Part shown: positions 30,779-39,931 of the stretch, in pieces
How positions within the stretch are numbered: position 1 is the stretch's first letter
Layout of the letters: every line of letters starts with the position of its first letter
Origin: Clostridium_AW malenominatum
GTDB lineage: Bacteria; Bacillota; Clostridia; Clostridiales; Clostridiaceae
Assembly: GCF_039521365.1 (NCBI RefSeq)
Contig: NZ_BAAACF010000001.1
Location: 62,001-126,000 of the forward strand
Reading direction: 5' to 3'
Length of the DNA stretch: 64,000 nt
The notes under the pieces: generated by a model
What the model was told of the DNA's origin: nothing
What the model saw: only the letters and a program-made list of their open reading frames with translations
Database searches by the model: none
Made by a program: the position numbers and the translations under genes

Positions 30779-31957
30779 TTATATAATTTTTTCTGATAGA
30801 ATTTGATTCTTAGAGTATCCATTTTTTATCCAACTGGTTATTCTATTTGAAAGAGCTATGTTGCCTAAGAGCATGGCACCAGTTAGTTTATCATCTTTAA
30901 AAAAGTACTTATAGTAAAGTCCCTCTTCAGAGTTCTCATAGGAAAGCTGCTCAAAATCCTCTCCCCAGTTACCACAGGAGAAAACCTTAGTATTCATTGA
31001 GTTAAATATAAGGGTGGAAATGAAGTCTTTAAATATGTCATCACCGCCTATAGCATTAGTTCCCGCTATTTTGCCCATCTTTACGGAAGAAAGCCAAGTA
31101 CCGTAAACTCTTCCATTTAATTCTGCTACATCTCCACAGGCATAAATATCCTTAACGCTAGTTTCCATTTTGTTATTAACTATAATGCCATTTGAAGTTT
31201 CTATGGAAGATTTTTCTGCGATATCTTTATTAGATCTAATACCCACTGAAAATAGGAGAATATCGCACTCTAAAGTAGTTCCACTTTTTAACTTAACACC
31301 TGTAATTTTATTGTTACCGAGAATTTCCACAAGGGAATCCCCTAAAATAAATTCTACTCCTGTTTTTTCTGCGGAATATTTTAAAAGAAGGGAGCCTTTT
31401 AAGTCCAATTGTCTTGGTAACAATCGGTCAAAAAATTCTACTACAGTAACATTAAGCCCACATTTTTTCAATTCCCAAGCAGCTTCTAAACCTAAGAGAC
31501 CACCACCTATAACTATGGCTTTCTTGCAGTTCTTGGCATAGGCTTTTATTTTCTCAGCATCGTAAAGAGATTTTAAAGAAAAAACTCCTTCTTTATCTTT
31601 ACCAGGCACTGGAGGTATAAAATTATGGCTTCCATTAGCAAGTATTAGTTTATCATAACTAATAACCTCTCCATCAATAAATATTACCTTTTTCTCTTGT
31701 ACATTAATGTTTTCTACGGATTTCCCTAGAAGTAAATTTATATTATTTTCCCTATACCAGTTTTCCTTAGCAAGATAAAAAGTACTTCCTAGCTCTTCTT
31801 TAGATAAATAGGAAGATAGGGAAGGCCTGTAATAGCTAAGGGATGTTTCCTTTGAGATAATGGTTATACCGCAATCCTTATCTTTTTCCCTTATGGTAGT
31901 AGCGGCATAAAATCCTGCTGCACCATTTCCGATTATAATAATATTTTCTTTGGACAT
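30779..31957 (-). CDS. NAD(P)H:rubredoxin reductase-type flavoprotein
   Basis: 392 residues of the pyridine nucleotide-disulfide oxidoreductase family without the redox disulfide. FAD-binding IIIIGNGAAGFYAATTI (residues about 6-22), NAD-binding AIVIGGGLLGLEAAWELKK (about 145-163) and second FAD motif IYACGDVAELNG (near 272). It resembles the NADH:rubredoxin oxidoreductase of clostridia, which feeds electrons to rubredoxin/flavodiiron proteins for oxygen or peroxide reduction. No rubredoxin gene is nearby, so the partner is uncertain. It is followed on the same strand, 17 bp away, by the end of a GH65 gene, so they may share a transcript. Confidence 0.85.
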   Translation of the reverse strand: MSKENIIIIGNGAAGFYAATTIREKDKDCGITIISKETSLSYYRPSLSSYLSKEELGSTFYLAKENWYRENNINLLLGKSVENINVQEKKVIFIDGEVISYDKLILANGSHNFIPPVPGKDKEGVFSLKSLYDAEKIKAYAKNCKKAIVIGGGLLGLEAAWELKKCGLNVTVVEFFDRLLPRQLDLKGSLLLKYSAEKTGVEFILGDSLVEILGNNKITGVKLKSGTTLECDILLFSVGIRSNKDIAEKSSIETSNGIIVNNKMETSVKDIYACGDVAELNGRVYGTWLSSVKMGKIAGTNAIGGDDIFKDFISTLIFNSMNTKVFSCGNWGEDFEQLSYENSEEGLYYKYFFKDDKLTGAMLLGNIALSNRITSWIKNGYSKNQILSEKII

Positions 31958-31974
31958 CTTAAAACATCCTTTCT

Positions 31975-34281
31975 TTATTTGGTAACAACTAGTTTTTCTT
32001 CTGATGGCAATAAATATTCTTTATTAAATAGTTTAACTTTAATATGATTTATCCCCTTGTTTGTTATAACTACATCCCCTAAATTCACTTGTATTTTCAC
32101 AGGGCACTCTCTAAAAATAATGTTAAATGAATAGGATTCCCATTGCTTAGGTAAATAAGGATTTAAAACCAAAGTATGATTTTTCACAGCCATACCAGCA
32201 AAGCCGTAAACTATAGACATCCATGTTCCAGCCATGCTTGTTATATGACATCCATCCCTGGCATCATTATTATAATCATTTAAATCTAATCTAGCTGTTC
32301 TAAGGTATAATTCATAAGCTTTATCCTTATACCCTAATCTTGAAGCTAATATTGAATGTACACAAGGGGACAGGGAGGATTCATGAACTGTTAATGGTTC
32401 GTAAAAATCAAAATTTTTACGGATAGTTTCTAAATCATATTCGTGTTCTAGGAAATACAAACCTTGAAGAACGTCTGCCTGTTTTATATAAGGGGAACGA
32501 AGTATTCTATCCCAAGACCAATGCTGATTTAAAGGTAATTCATTTAGGCATAAGTCCTTTGCTAATATAGAAAGATTTTTATCTAAAAAACCATCCTGTT
32601 GAAGAAAGATATTCCTTTTAGAATCAAAAGGATAATACATATGGTTTATAATATCCTTCCATTTATTAATTTCTTTATCCTGCAAATTTAAAAGGGATAT
32701 TAGTTTATTATAATTATTATAATCCTTAGTTTTTAAGTAGTCCATTACTTCTAAAGTATATTGTAATGTCCAAACTGCTATACGGTTTGTATACCAATTA
32801 TTGTTAACATTATTTTCGTACTCGTTAGGACCAGTAACTCCTAATATTACATAGGCGTTTTTATCTTGTGAGAAATTAACTCTTTCCTCCCAGAATCTAG
32901 ATATTTCTACTAATACTTCAAAACCATATTCTTCAAGATAGGATTTGTCGCCAGTGTAATTAACATAATTATAGATAGCATAGGCTATGGCGCCATTTCT
33001 ATGGATTTCCTCAAAGGTTATTTCCCATTCGTTATGACATTCCTCGCCGTTCATAGTAACCATAGGATAGAGAGCTCCCTTTGTAAAACCTAATTTTCTT
33101 GCATTCTCCTTAGCTTTTCTTAAATGATCGTATCTGTAAATTAATAAATTTTTTGCTATTTCCTTATCACAGGTACTCATATAAAAAGGTATGCAATAGG
33201 CTTCAGTATCCCAATAGGTTACACCACCATATTTTTCTCCTGTAAAACCTTTAGGCCCGATATTTAGTCTATGATCTTCTCCAGTATAGGTTTGATATAG
33301 CTGAAATATATTAAATCTAATTCCTTGTTGAGAAGAATCATCTCCCTCAATAACTATATCGCTTTTTGCCCATATATTTTCCCAGGTATTTATTTGCTTT
33401 AGAAGTAATTCATCAAAACCTTCTTCAAAGGCTTTGTTCAATATCCTATAAGCTTTATCTTTTAAATTTTCTATAAGATGATTTCTAGAAGAGGTTATTG
33501 CAACATATTTATAAATTGTTAAAGTATCATTTTTGTTACAGCTTAGAGAAAATTCATTAGCTATATATTTTTCTTTTTCACTACACTTAGCAGATGGATA
33601 AATTTTTTCTTTGTTTAAACTTACATCATATTTCATAGCAGTGCAAAGATGAAAATTAAGCTTTTTAGTTTTCAGGGTAACATGTCCTTCATAGGAGGAA
33701 CTTTCTTTATCTACTTCTTCCCAAAATTTTTCTTCGTAGTTGGAATCTTCGTTTATAACATCACCGTCTAAGTAGGAGATAATTTTTATATCTCCACTAA
33801 AATTTAAAGGAGTTATAGAATATTTTAACACTCCTACTTCGGGATATATCATGCTAACAAACCTTGTAGATTCTATAAGTACTTTATTACCCTTTGGGAA
33901 CTCAAAAATAACAGTTCTACTAAGATGGCCTTCCTTCATGTCTAGTATTCTCTGAAAACTATGAATGGTTCCTTTATTTAAATCTAAGATTTCGCCATCA
34001 ACCTCAACGCACATGCCTATCCAGTTGGTTGAATTAAGAACCTTTGCAAAATATTCAGGGTAACCATTTTTCCACCATCCCACCCTTGTCTTATCAGGAT
34101 AATAAACTCCCCCAACGTAGGTTCCTTGTAAACTATCACCGCTATATTTTTCTTCAAAATTACCACGCAAGCCCATATGTCCATTTCCTAAGCTAAATAT
34201 ACTTTCAGAAATTCTGTTAAACTCAGGATGAAAATTATTCTCTATTACTTTCCAAGGATGAATTTTAATATAATCCTTCAT
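31975..34281 (-). CDS. GH65 disaccharide phosphorylase (maltose/kojibiose/trehalose type)
   Basis: 768 residues from ATG 34281; an ATG 6 bp upstream sits too close to the AAAGGAG site. Glycoside hydrolase family 65: the N-terminal domain begins with WKVIENNFHPEF and SLGNGHMGLRGNFEEK. The catalytic acid is in NEWEITFEEIHRNG (residues about 417-430), and the phosphate-binding loop VHESSLSPCVHS lies near 639. It phosphorolyses an alpha-linked glucose disaccharide to beta-glucose-1-phosphate plus glucose. The usual beta-phosphoglucomutase and sugar transporter are not beside it. A LacI-type operator lies upstream. Confidence 0.92.
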   Translation of the reverse strand: MKDYIKIHPWKVIENNFHPEFNRISESIFSLGNGHMGLRGNFEEKYSGDSLQGTYVGGVYYPDKTRVGWWKNGYPEYFAKVLNSTNWIGMCVEVDGEILDLNKGTIHSFQRILDMKEGHLSRTVIFEFPKGNKVLIESTRFVSMIYPEVGVLKYSITPLNFSGDIKIISYLDGDVINEDSNYEEKFWEEVDKESSSYEGHVTLKTKKLNFHLCTAMKYDVSLNKEKIYPSAKCSEKEKYIANEFSLSCNKNDTLTIYKYVAITSSRNHLIENLKDKAYRILNKAFEEGFDELLLKQINTWENIWAKSDIVIEGDDSSQQGIRFNIFQLYQTYTGEDHRLNIGPKGFTGEKYGGVTYWDTEAYCIPFYMSTCDKEIAKNLLIYRYDHLRKAKENARKLGFTKGALYPMVTMNGEECHNEWEITFEEIHRNGAIAYAIYNYVNYTGDKSYLEEYGFEVLVEISRFWEERVNFSQDKNAYVILGVTGPNEYENNVNNNWYTNRIAVWTLQYTLEVMDYLKTKDYNNYNKLISLLNLQDKEINKWKDIINHMYYPFDSKRNIFLQQDGFLDKNLSILAKDLCLNELPLNQHWSWDRILRSPYIKQADVLQGLYFLEHEYDLETIRKNFDFYEPLTVHESSLSPCVHSILASRLGYKDKAYELYLRTARLDLNDYNNDARDGCHITSMAGTWMSIVYGFAGMAVKNHTLVLNPYLPKQWESYSFNIIFRECPVKIQVNLGDVVITNKGINHIKVKLFNKEYLLPSEEKLVVTK

Positions 34282-34312
34282 AATCATGCTCCTTTATAAA
34301 GTATTTTAATGA

Positions 34313-34324
34313 GCAATCGTTTGC
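34313..34324. promoter_or_regulatory. LacI-family operator upstream of the GH65 gene
   Basis: GCAATCGTTTGC is a near-perfect palindrome centred on CG, as in LacI/GalR-type operators, 32 bp before the GH65 start. It fits control by a sugar repressor (MalR type) or CcpA. The rest of 34282-34613 (about 330 bp) shows no gene. Confidence 0.55.
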
Positions 34325-34613
34325 ACAAATTAAGTATATCATAAAACTTAGAGAAGGTTAATACTCCATTTGAATGATATTTCAATGGAAAACATATTGA
34401 CAAAATATTCTGATTTCGACATAAAACGTTAGTAATATTTAGATAAAAATTGAAATAATTCCTTCATGATTATTCGTTTAGTAAAGTAAGAAAGGGTTTA
34501 ATGTCATATTATTGAGATAAATTATTTTATCATTATTTCAATATGTGACAATTTTTTTTATTTGGTAGTGCTAGTATGTTATTAATAGGTTGTACACATT
34601 TGGGGGGATGATT

Positions 34614-34967
34614 ATGTTAGTAATGGAAAACATATGCAGAAGGGTAAAGGAAGATGAGTTAGAACATGTTTACCACTATAGGCTGTTAAGGAGCAACATA
34701 AATCTAGATTACTCAAATCAGTTAGTTGAAGTTCAAGCGTATGGAATAGAAGTGGAAAGACAGGATGTAAAAGATGGGAGAATAATAAAAATTGTAAGGG
34801 ATAATGTAAAAGCAATAAGTCCTCAAAGGCATAAAGTACAGAAACTTCTAAAGTTACTTTATGACAACAGCGTATCACCTGTACATCTAATTGATGTATT
34901 AGGAGAATACATAGACGAATATATTATAGATTTTGATGAAGAAATAATGAATATAGCTATTAATTAA
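34614..34967 (+). CDS. DUF6514-like small protein
   Basis: 117 residues from ATG 34614, chosen since GGGGGG lies 6 bp upstream; the TTG at 34590 would place this site inside the gene. It is basic/acidic mixed with a YGIEVERQDVKDG strand pair and a C-terminal part with SPVHLIDVLGEYIDEYI. It resembles DUF6514, seen in clostridia, but recognition is tentative. No membrane segment. It is closed by a strong terminator. Confidence 0.6.
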   Translation: MLVMENICRRVKEDELEHVYHYRLLRSNINLDYSNQLVEVQAYGIEVERQDVKDGRIIKIVRDNVKAISPQRHKVQKLLKLLYDNSVSPVHLIDVLGEYIDEYIIDFDEEIMNIAIN

Positions 34968-34970
34968 GGT

Positions 34971-34997
34971 AAAATAGAGGTGAGAACCTCTATTTTT
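34971..34997 (+). terminator. rho-independent terminator
   Basis: AAATAGAGGT pairs perfectly with ACCTCTATTT (GAGA loop), followed by T-rich sequence. Confidence 0.8.
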
Positions 34998-35017
34998 GAT
35001 TTTAGGAGTGAATAATT

Positions 35018-35395
35018 TTGATTATAGGAATTGGAACAGATGTTATTGAAATAGAAAGAATAAAAAAAGCTTTGGAAAAAAACCCAAAGTTTTTACAAAG
35101 AATATATACTGAAAGGGAAATTGAATATTTTAAATCTGTAGGATTTAGAATAAATAGTATAGCAGGTAACTTTGCAGGGAAAGAAGCAGTTTCAAAGGCT
35201 TTAGGAACAGGCTTTAGGGATTTTAGTATAAAAGATATAGAGATTTTAAGAGATAAATTAGGAAAACCTATAGTAATTTTAAAGGGTAAAGCTCTAGAAA
35301 AATTACCTAAAAATAAAGAGTGTAATATACATATAAGTATATCTCATAGCAGGGATAATGCTATAGCTAGTGTAATATTAGAGGGGATAGACTAA
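35018..35395 (+). CDS. acpS: holo-acyl carrier protein synthase
   Basis: 125 residues. Transfers 4'-phosphopantetheine from CoA to acyl carrier protein. The Mg-binding Asp is in IIGIGTDVIEIERI (residues 2-15) and the second metal ligand is in FAGKEAVSKALGTGF (residues about 49-63). The start is TTG 35018 behind TAGGAGTG. It heads a run with a GerS-like protein and alanine racemase, an arrangement I recall from other clostridia. Confidence 0.97.
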   Translation: MIIGIGTDVIEIERIKKALEKNPKFLQRIYTEREIEYFKSVGFRINSIAGNFAGKEAVSKALGTGFRDFSIKDIEILRDKLGKPIVILKGKALEKLPKNKECNIHISISHSRDNAIASVILEGID

Positions 35396-35481
35396 AGGTT
35401 TAATAAATTGAAAATTTATAGAATAAATAAATAGGGGCAGTAGTATTAATAATGTAAGCGGAATTATATTGGAGGGGAGCA

Positions 35482-36087
35482 ATGAAAAGGTGGCTTATGA
35501 TAATTCCTGTTATATTATTGGCAGGTATTATGACTTTTTTTTTCTATGACAGGGTTTCACATAAAGATGAAAAAGTTGTGGACTATATTAAAAGTTTGAG
35601 AAGTTATACTAGCGATAGCAATTTAATAATAGTAAATGATAAACAAGCGGTAGAATATAGTTGTAAGCAATATTATGATAAAAAAAATGGTGAAAGAATA
35701 GAGATAGGTAAAGATAGAATAGTAGTTTATAAAAATAGTAAGGCATTTGTTAATGATTTAAAAGCTAACACAAAGTATACAGTGGATGGGGATTCTGATA
35801 TAATATTTAAGATTAGTATGATTAGCGAATATATGAGACTTATATATACAAATGAAGAGATGAAATTATTTTCTAAAAACATAGAAGGCATAGATTATAC
35901 TGTAATAGAACTTCATATGCCTCACATGAATAGAAATCTAGTAAAAGGTAGATTGTATATAAATAAGGATAACAAGTTACCTGAAAGACTAGAAGTACTA
36001 GATAAAGCTAATAGAATAAAAGTTAGAGTTAACTATAAAAACTTCATTCCAAATGAAGAAATAGATGAAGGGTTATTCAATTTGTAG
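35482..36087 (+). CDS. LolA-like / GerS-type germination protein, no lipobox
   Basis: 201 residues. The N-terminus MKRWLMIIPVILLAGIMTFF is a signal/anchor helix with no lipobox Cys. The rest resembles an outer-membrane-lipoprotein carrier fold (YTSDSNLIIVNDKQAVEYS strands, then KLPERLEVLDKANRIKVRVN). It lies 18 bp before alr. In Clostridioides difficile, the germination lipoprotein GerS is encoded next to an alanine racemase and works with the amidase CwlD in cortex processing. Synteny and fold suggest a GerS-type protein, but the lipid anchor is missing and sequence identity is not measured. GGAGGGGAG precedes ATG 35482. Confidence 0.65.
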   Translation: MKRWLMIIPVILLAGIMTFFFYDRVSHKDEKVVDYIKSLRSYTSDSNLIIVNDKQAVEYSCKQYYDKKNGERIEIGKDRIVVYKNSKAFVNDLKANTKYTVDGDSDIIFKISMISEYMRLIYTNEEMKLFSKNIEGIDYTVIELHMPHMNRNLVKGRLYINKDNKLPERLEVLDKANRIKVRVNYKNFIPNEEIDEGLFNL

Positions 36088-36105
36088 TAAAAGAGGGTGG
36101 AATAA

Positions 36106-37266
36106 TTGTTTAGGCACTTAAGACCTGTTTGGGTAGAAGTAAATTTAGAAGATTTGGCTCATAATATGAGAGAAATAAAAAGCTTGTGTAAGACGGAAGA
36201 AATTATAGCTGTTGTAAAAGCGGATGCTTATGGTCATGGTGCCCTAGATATTGCACCTGTATTATTACAAAATGGTGCGACAAAACTCGCTGTTGCAGTG
36301 GTAAATGAAGCTGTGGAATTAAGAAGGGGTGGAATTAATTGTCCTATAATGATATTAGGATTTACCCCAGATAGACTTGTGGAAAGTCTTATAAAATATG
36401 ATATAGAACAAACAGTATACACCTACGAATTGGCTGAAAAAATTAGTAAGTTAGCAGTAGAAAGTGGAAAAAATATAAAAGTCCACATAGCTGTAGATAC
36501 TGGAATGGGAAGAATAGGTTTTACACCTGATATTAATGGAATAAATGAAGTATATAAAATAAGTAAATTGCCAAATATAATACTGGAGGGTTTATTTTCC
36601 CATTTTTCCTCTGCAGATGATAAGGATAAAAGCTATACAAATATGCAGTTTGAAAAGTTCAATTGGTTTTATGGTAAGTTAAAAGAAAAGGGAATTAACA
36701 TAAATATAAGACATATTGCCAATAGTGCTGCAATTATAGATTTACCAGAAACCTATTTAGAGGCTGTAAGACCTGGTATAATAATTTTTGGCTATTATCC
36801 ATCTGAGGAAGTCTCTAAAGATAAGATGGATTTAAAGCCAGTTATGTCTTTGAAAACAAATGTGGTGCACATAAAGAAAATGGGAGCAGGAGAGTATATA
36901 AGCTATGGTAAAGCCTTTAAAACGGAAAAAGAAAGTATTATAGCAACTCTGCCAGTAGGATATGCAGATGGATACACAAGATTTTTATTTGGCAAGGGTA
37001 AAGTTATAGTAAAGGGTCAATATGCTCCTGTTGTTGGAAGGATATGTATGGATCAATGTATGATAGACGTAACTCATATCCCAAATGTTCAAATGGGAGA
37101 CGAGGTTATATTAATGGGAGAAGAGAATGGGCTAAAGATTACGGCAGACGAAATTGCAAAAAATATTGGCACAATAAATTATGAAGTAATTTGCATGATT
37201 AGTAAAAGAGTTCCAAGGGTATACTTAAAGGATAAAGAAATATTAAAGATTAGAAACTATATATGA
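36106..37266 (+). CDS. alr: alanine racemase
   Basis: 386 residues, PLP-dependent, makes D-alanine for peptidoglycan. The PLP Lys is in AVVKADAYGHG (residues about 35-45), and the C-terminal catalytic Tyr region is YISYGKAF, followed by CMDQCMIDVTHIP. The length and fold-type III barrel are typical. TTG 36106 is used, behind AGAGGGTGG. It follows the GerS-like gene by 18 bp and precedes the mazEF promoter. Confidence 0.97.
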   Translation: MFRHLRPVWVEVNLEDLAHNMREIKSLCKTEEIIAVVKADAYGHGALDIAPVLLQNGATKLAVAVVNEAVELRRGGINCPIMILGFTPDRLVESLIKYDIEQTVYTYELAEKISKLAVESGKNIKVHIAVDTGMGRIGFTPDINGINEVYKISKLPNIILEGLFSHFSSADDKDKSYTNMQFEKFNWFYGKLKEKGININIRHIANSAAIIDLPETYLEAVRPGIIIFGYYPSEEVSKDKMDLKPVMSLKTNVVHIKKMGAGEYISYGKAFKTEKESIIATLPVGYADGYTRFLFGKGKVIVKGQYAPVVGRICMDQCMIDVTHIPNVQMGDEVILMGEENGLKITADEIAKNIGTINYEVICMISKRVPRVYLKDKEILKIRNYI

Positions 37267-37298
37267 TTTAAGATGAAGATTGGGAAACTAAAATTGTT

Positions 37299-37328
37299 TT
37301 GACATTGTATAATAAAAAAGCTTATAAT
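37299..37328 (+). promoter_or_regulatory. sigma-A promoter of mazEF
   Basis: TTGACA (37299) and TATAAT (37323), both perfect, with an 18-bp spacer. Confidence 0.8.
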
Positions 37329-37376
37329 CATCTTATACATATCTTTGCATAGGTTAATAGGAGGTATTGAATTTCA

Positions 37377-37697
37377 ATGTCAAGCTTAAAAAGATTAGTG
37401 GTAAACCTCTCAGAAATACCAAACAATGAATTAAATAATAAACTAAAAGAAGATTCTCAAAAAAGAAGTGAATTTATTAGAGAAGCTATAATATTATATA
37501 TAGAAGAGAAGAAAAAATATAGAGAAGTAGAACAAATGAAAAAAGGATATATAGAAATGGCTAATATTAATTTGGAGATTGCAGAGATGGGCTTTGCAAG
37601 TGACGCTAAAGAATTAAAAGAATATGAAGCGAAGCTTTCGGGGTGTGATTTGTCCGATGACGATGATAGTGAAAAGAGGAGATATATTTTATGCTGA
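37377..37697 (+). CDS. mazE: MazE-type antitoxin (EndoAI, ribbon-helix-helix)
   Basis: 106 residues. The N-terminal part is a ribbon-helix-helix (LKRLVVNLSE then SQKRSEFIREAIILYIEEKK), the rest a charged toxin-binding helix. Its gene overlaps the toxin gene, as is usual for this antitoxin. ATG 37377 lies behind AGGAGG. It probably represses its own promoter at 37299. The C-terminal end, where the frame runs into the toxin gene, is longer than in Bacillus EndoAI. Confidence 0.9.
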   Translation: MSSLKRLVVNLSEIPNNELNNKLKEDSQKRSEFIREAIILYIEEKKKYREVEQMKKGYIEMANINLEIAEMGFASDAKELKEYEAKLSGCDLSDDDDSEKRRYILC

Positions 37698-38022
37698 TCT
37701 AAGTCCTGTTGTTGGATCAGAACAAGGTGGCGTAAGACCTGTTATCATTATACAAAATGATGTAGGAAACAAATATAGTCCAACAGTTATTATAGCAGCT
37801 ATTACTTCCCAGATAAATAAAGCAAAGCTACCAACCCATGTGGAAATTTCCTCTGAGGATTATGGATTAAATAAAGATTCAGTAGTTTTGCTAGAGCAAA
37901 TACGTACCTTAGATAAAAGAAGATTAAAAGAAAAGATTGGACATATGACAGAGAACGATATGATAAAAGTTGATGATGCACTTTTAATAAGTATTGGATT
38001 GAAACAGCAAGGGCTTTTATAG
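37663..38022 (+). CDS. mazF: MazF-type mRNA interferase (EndoA)
   Basis: 119 residues from ATG 37663, chosen because it gives MIVKRGDIFYADLSPVVGSE, the conserved start of Bacillus EndoA; a second ATG lies 6 bp upstream. Conserved GGVRPVIIIQND and the toxin core TLDKRRLKEKIG are present. It cuts RNA at a specific short sequence and is neutralised by the overlapping antitoxin. The terminator begins within its last codons. Confidence 0.95.
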   Translation: MIVKRGDIFYADLSPVVGSEQGGVRPVIIIQNDVGNKYSPTVIIAAITSQINKAKLPTHVEISSEDYGLNKDSVVLLEQIRTLDKRRLKEKIGHMTENDMIKVDDALLISIGLKQQGLL

Positions 38023-38034
38023 CCCTTACTTTTA
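38009..38034 (+). terminator. terminator of mazEF
   Basis: AAGGGCT pairs with AGCCCTT (TTTAT loop), followed by ACTTTTA. It overlaps the mazF stop codon. Confidence 0.65.
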
Positions 38035-38081
38035 TGTAATAATGAATAATATATATGCATTTTAAATAGGAGGATGAAAAA

Positions 38082-38906
38082 ATGAGTATAACTTTACAAG
38101 AACTTAAGAGCATAGCTAAGACTATTAGAAAAGATATAGTAACTATGCTTACAGAATCACGTTCAGGACATCCAGGCGGTTCTCTATCTGCGGTAGAAAT
38201 ACTAACAACATTGTATTTTAAGGAAATGAATATCAATCCTGAAAATCCTAAAAATCTAGATAGGGATAGATTTGTGCTATCAAAAGGACATGCAGCCCCA
38301 GTTTTATATAGTACATTAGCGAGAAGAGGTTTCTTTAATATAGAAGAATTAAATACATTAAGAAAGTTTGGATCAATACTGCAAGGACATCCAAATATGA
38401 AAGGAACTCCAGGGGTAGATATGTCTACAGGTTCTTTAGGACAGGGGATTTCAGCAGCAGTTGGAATGGCTTTAGCAGGAAAACTTGATAAGAAAGATTA
38501 TAGAGTCTATTCACTTTTAGGTGATGGAGAGTTAGAAGAAGGTCAGGTATGGGAAGCTGCTATGGCTGCATCTCATTATAAACTAGGTAATTTAACTGCA
38601 TTTATAGATTATAATGGACTTCAAATAGATGGACCATGTACAGAGGTAATGTCTCCATATCCTATAGCTGATAAGTTCCAGGCTTTTGGATGGAATGTTA
38701 TAACTATAGATGGACATAGCTTTGAGGAAATAATAAATGCTATTGAAGAAGCTAGAAAAATTGAAGATAAACCAACAGCTGTTGTATGCAAAACTATAAA
38801 GGGTAAAGGTGTATCCTTCATGGAAGATCAGGCTGGCTGGCACGGAACAGCTCCTAATGCAGAACAATGCGAACAGGCATTAAAAGAAATAGGAGGGGAA
38901 GAATAA
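38082..38906 (+). CDS. tktN: transketolase, N-terminal subunit
   Basis: 274 residues, the thiamine-diphosphate-binding half of a split transketolase. Features: SGHPGGSLSAVEILTTLYF (substrate His region), LSKGHAAPVLYS, the ThDP/Mg loop GDGELEEGQVWEAA (near residue 148) and GKGVSFME. It works with the next gene as a heteromer in the pentose phosphate pathway. AGGAGG precedes ATG 38082. Its stop codon overlaps the start of the C-terminal subunit gene (TAATG). Confidence 0.97.
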   Translation: MSITLQELKSIAKTIRKDIVTMLTESRSGHPGGSLSAVEILTTLYFKEMNINPENPKNLDRDRFVLSKGHAAPVLYSTLARRGFFNIEELNTLRKFGSILQGHPNMKGTPGVDMSTGSLGQGISAAVGMALAGKLDKKDYRVYSLLGDGELEEGQVWEAAMAASHYKLGNLTAFIDYNGLQIDGPCTEVMSPYPIADKFQAFGWNVITIDGHSFEEIINAIEEARKIEDKPTAVVCKTIKGKGVSFMEDQAGWHGTAPNAEQCEQALKEIGGEE

Positions 38907-39847
38907 TGGCAGTAAAAATAGCAACAAGAGAAGCCTATGGTAAAGCTTTAGCTGAACTTGGAATGGAAAATTCAAAAATTGTAGTTTTTGATGCAGATTT
39001 ATCAAAATCTACTAAAACAGCAGATTTTAAGAAAGTATGCTCAGATAGATTTATAAATATGGGAATAGCTGAAGGAAACATGATGTCTGTAGCAGCAGGA
39101 ATGTCTACTTGTGATAAAATACCTTTTGTGAGTACCTTTGCTATATTTGCTACAGGAAGAGCATTTGAACAAATAAGAAATTCCATATGCTATCCTCAGC
39201 TTAACGTAAAAGTTTGTGCAACTCATGCAGGATTAACAGTTGGTGAAGATGGAGCGTCCCACCAATCTATAGAAGATATTTCCTTAATGAGAAGCTTACC
39301 TAATATGGTGGTAATATCTCCTTCAGATGGAGTGGAAACGGAAGCTGCCATAAGAGCAGTTGCAGAACATAACGGTCCTTGCTATGTAAGACTTGGTAGA
39401 TCAGCAGTGACCGTAATAAATGACTATGAAGAATATAAGTTTGAAATAGGTAAGGCAGTAAAATACAGAGATGGAAAAGAAGCTACTATAATTGCAACAG
39501 GAATAATGGTAGAAGCTGCATTAGAGGCTTATAATATATTAGCAGAAGAAGGAATAAGAGTTAGAGTATTAAATATACACACTATAAAACCAATAGATAA
39601 AGAAGCTATAATAAGTGCAGCAAGAGAAACAGGAGTTATTATAACTGCTGAAGAACATAGCATAATTGGAGGGCTAGGTTCTGCTGTGTGTGAAGTAGTA
39701 AGTGAAAATAGCCCAGTGCCAGTAGTGAGAGTAGGGGTAAAAGATACCTTTGGAGAAAGTGGAAAACCTGAAGAGCTTTTAAAAGCTTATGGATTAACTG
39801 CTGAAGATATAGTTAAAGCTGTTAAAAAGGGTTTAAGCTTAAAATAG
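38906..39847 (+). CDS. tktC: transketolase, C-terminal subunit
   Basis: 313 residues from ATG 38906, overlapping the previous stop by one base. An upstream in-frame ATG (38867) lies inside the N-subunit gene. Contains the ThDP-activating Glu region RFINMGIAEGNMMSVAAGMS, THAGLTVGEDGASHQSIED and the C-terminal domain IDKEAIISAARETG then EEHSIIGGLG. Split transketolases are normal in clostridia. A strong terminator follows. Confidence 0.96.
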   Translation: MAVKIATREAYGKALAELGMENSKIVVFDADLSKSTKTADFKKVCSDRFINMGIAEGNMMSVAAGMSTCDKIPFVSTFAIFATGRAFEQIRNSICYPQLNVKVCATHAGLTVGEDGASHQSIEDISLMRSLPNMVVISPSDGVETEAAIRAVAEHNGPCYVRLGRSAVTVINDYEEYKFEIGKAVKYRDGKEATIIATGIMVEAALEAYNILAEEGIRVRVLNIHTIKPIDKEAIISAARETGVIITAEEHSIIGGLGSAVCEVVSENSPVPVVRVGVKDTFGESGKPEELLKAYGLTAEDIVKAVKKGLSLK

Positions 39848-39864
39848 TCCTTATGGTAGATTAT

Positions 39865-39899
39865 AAATTGCTTTAGAGGTTTAACTTCTAAAGCAATTT
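39865..39899 (+). terminator. rho-independent terminator
   Basis: A 16-bp stem (39865-39880 with 39884-39899, one G-T) and a 3-nt loop, ending the transketolase pair. Confidence 0.75.
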
Positions 39900-39931
39900 C
39901 TTATATTAAGAATAAGAGAAGGAGCATTGTT

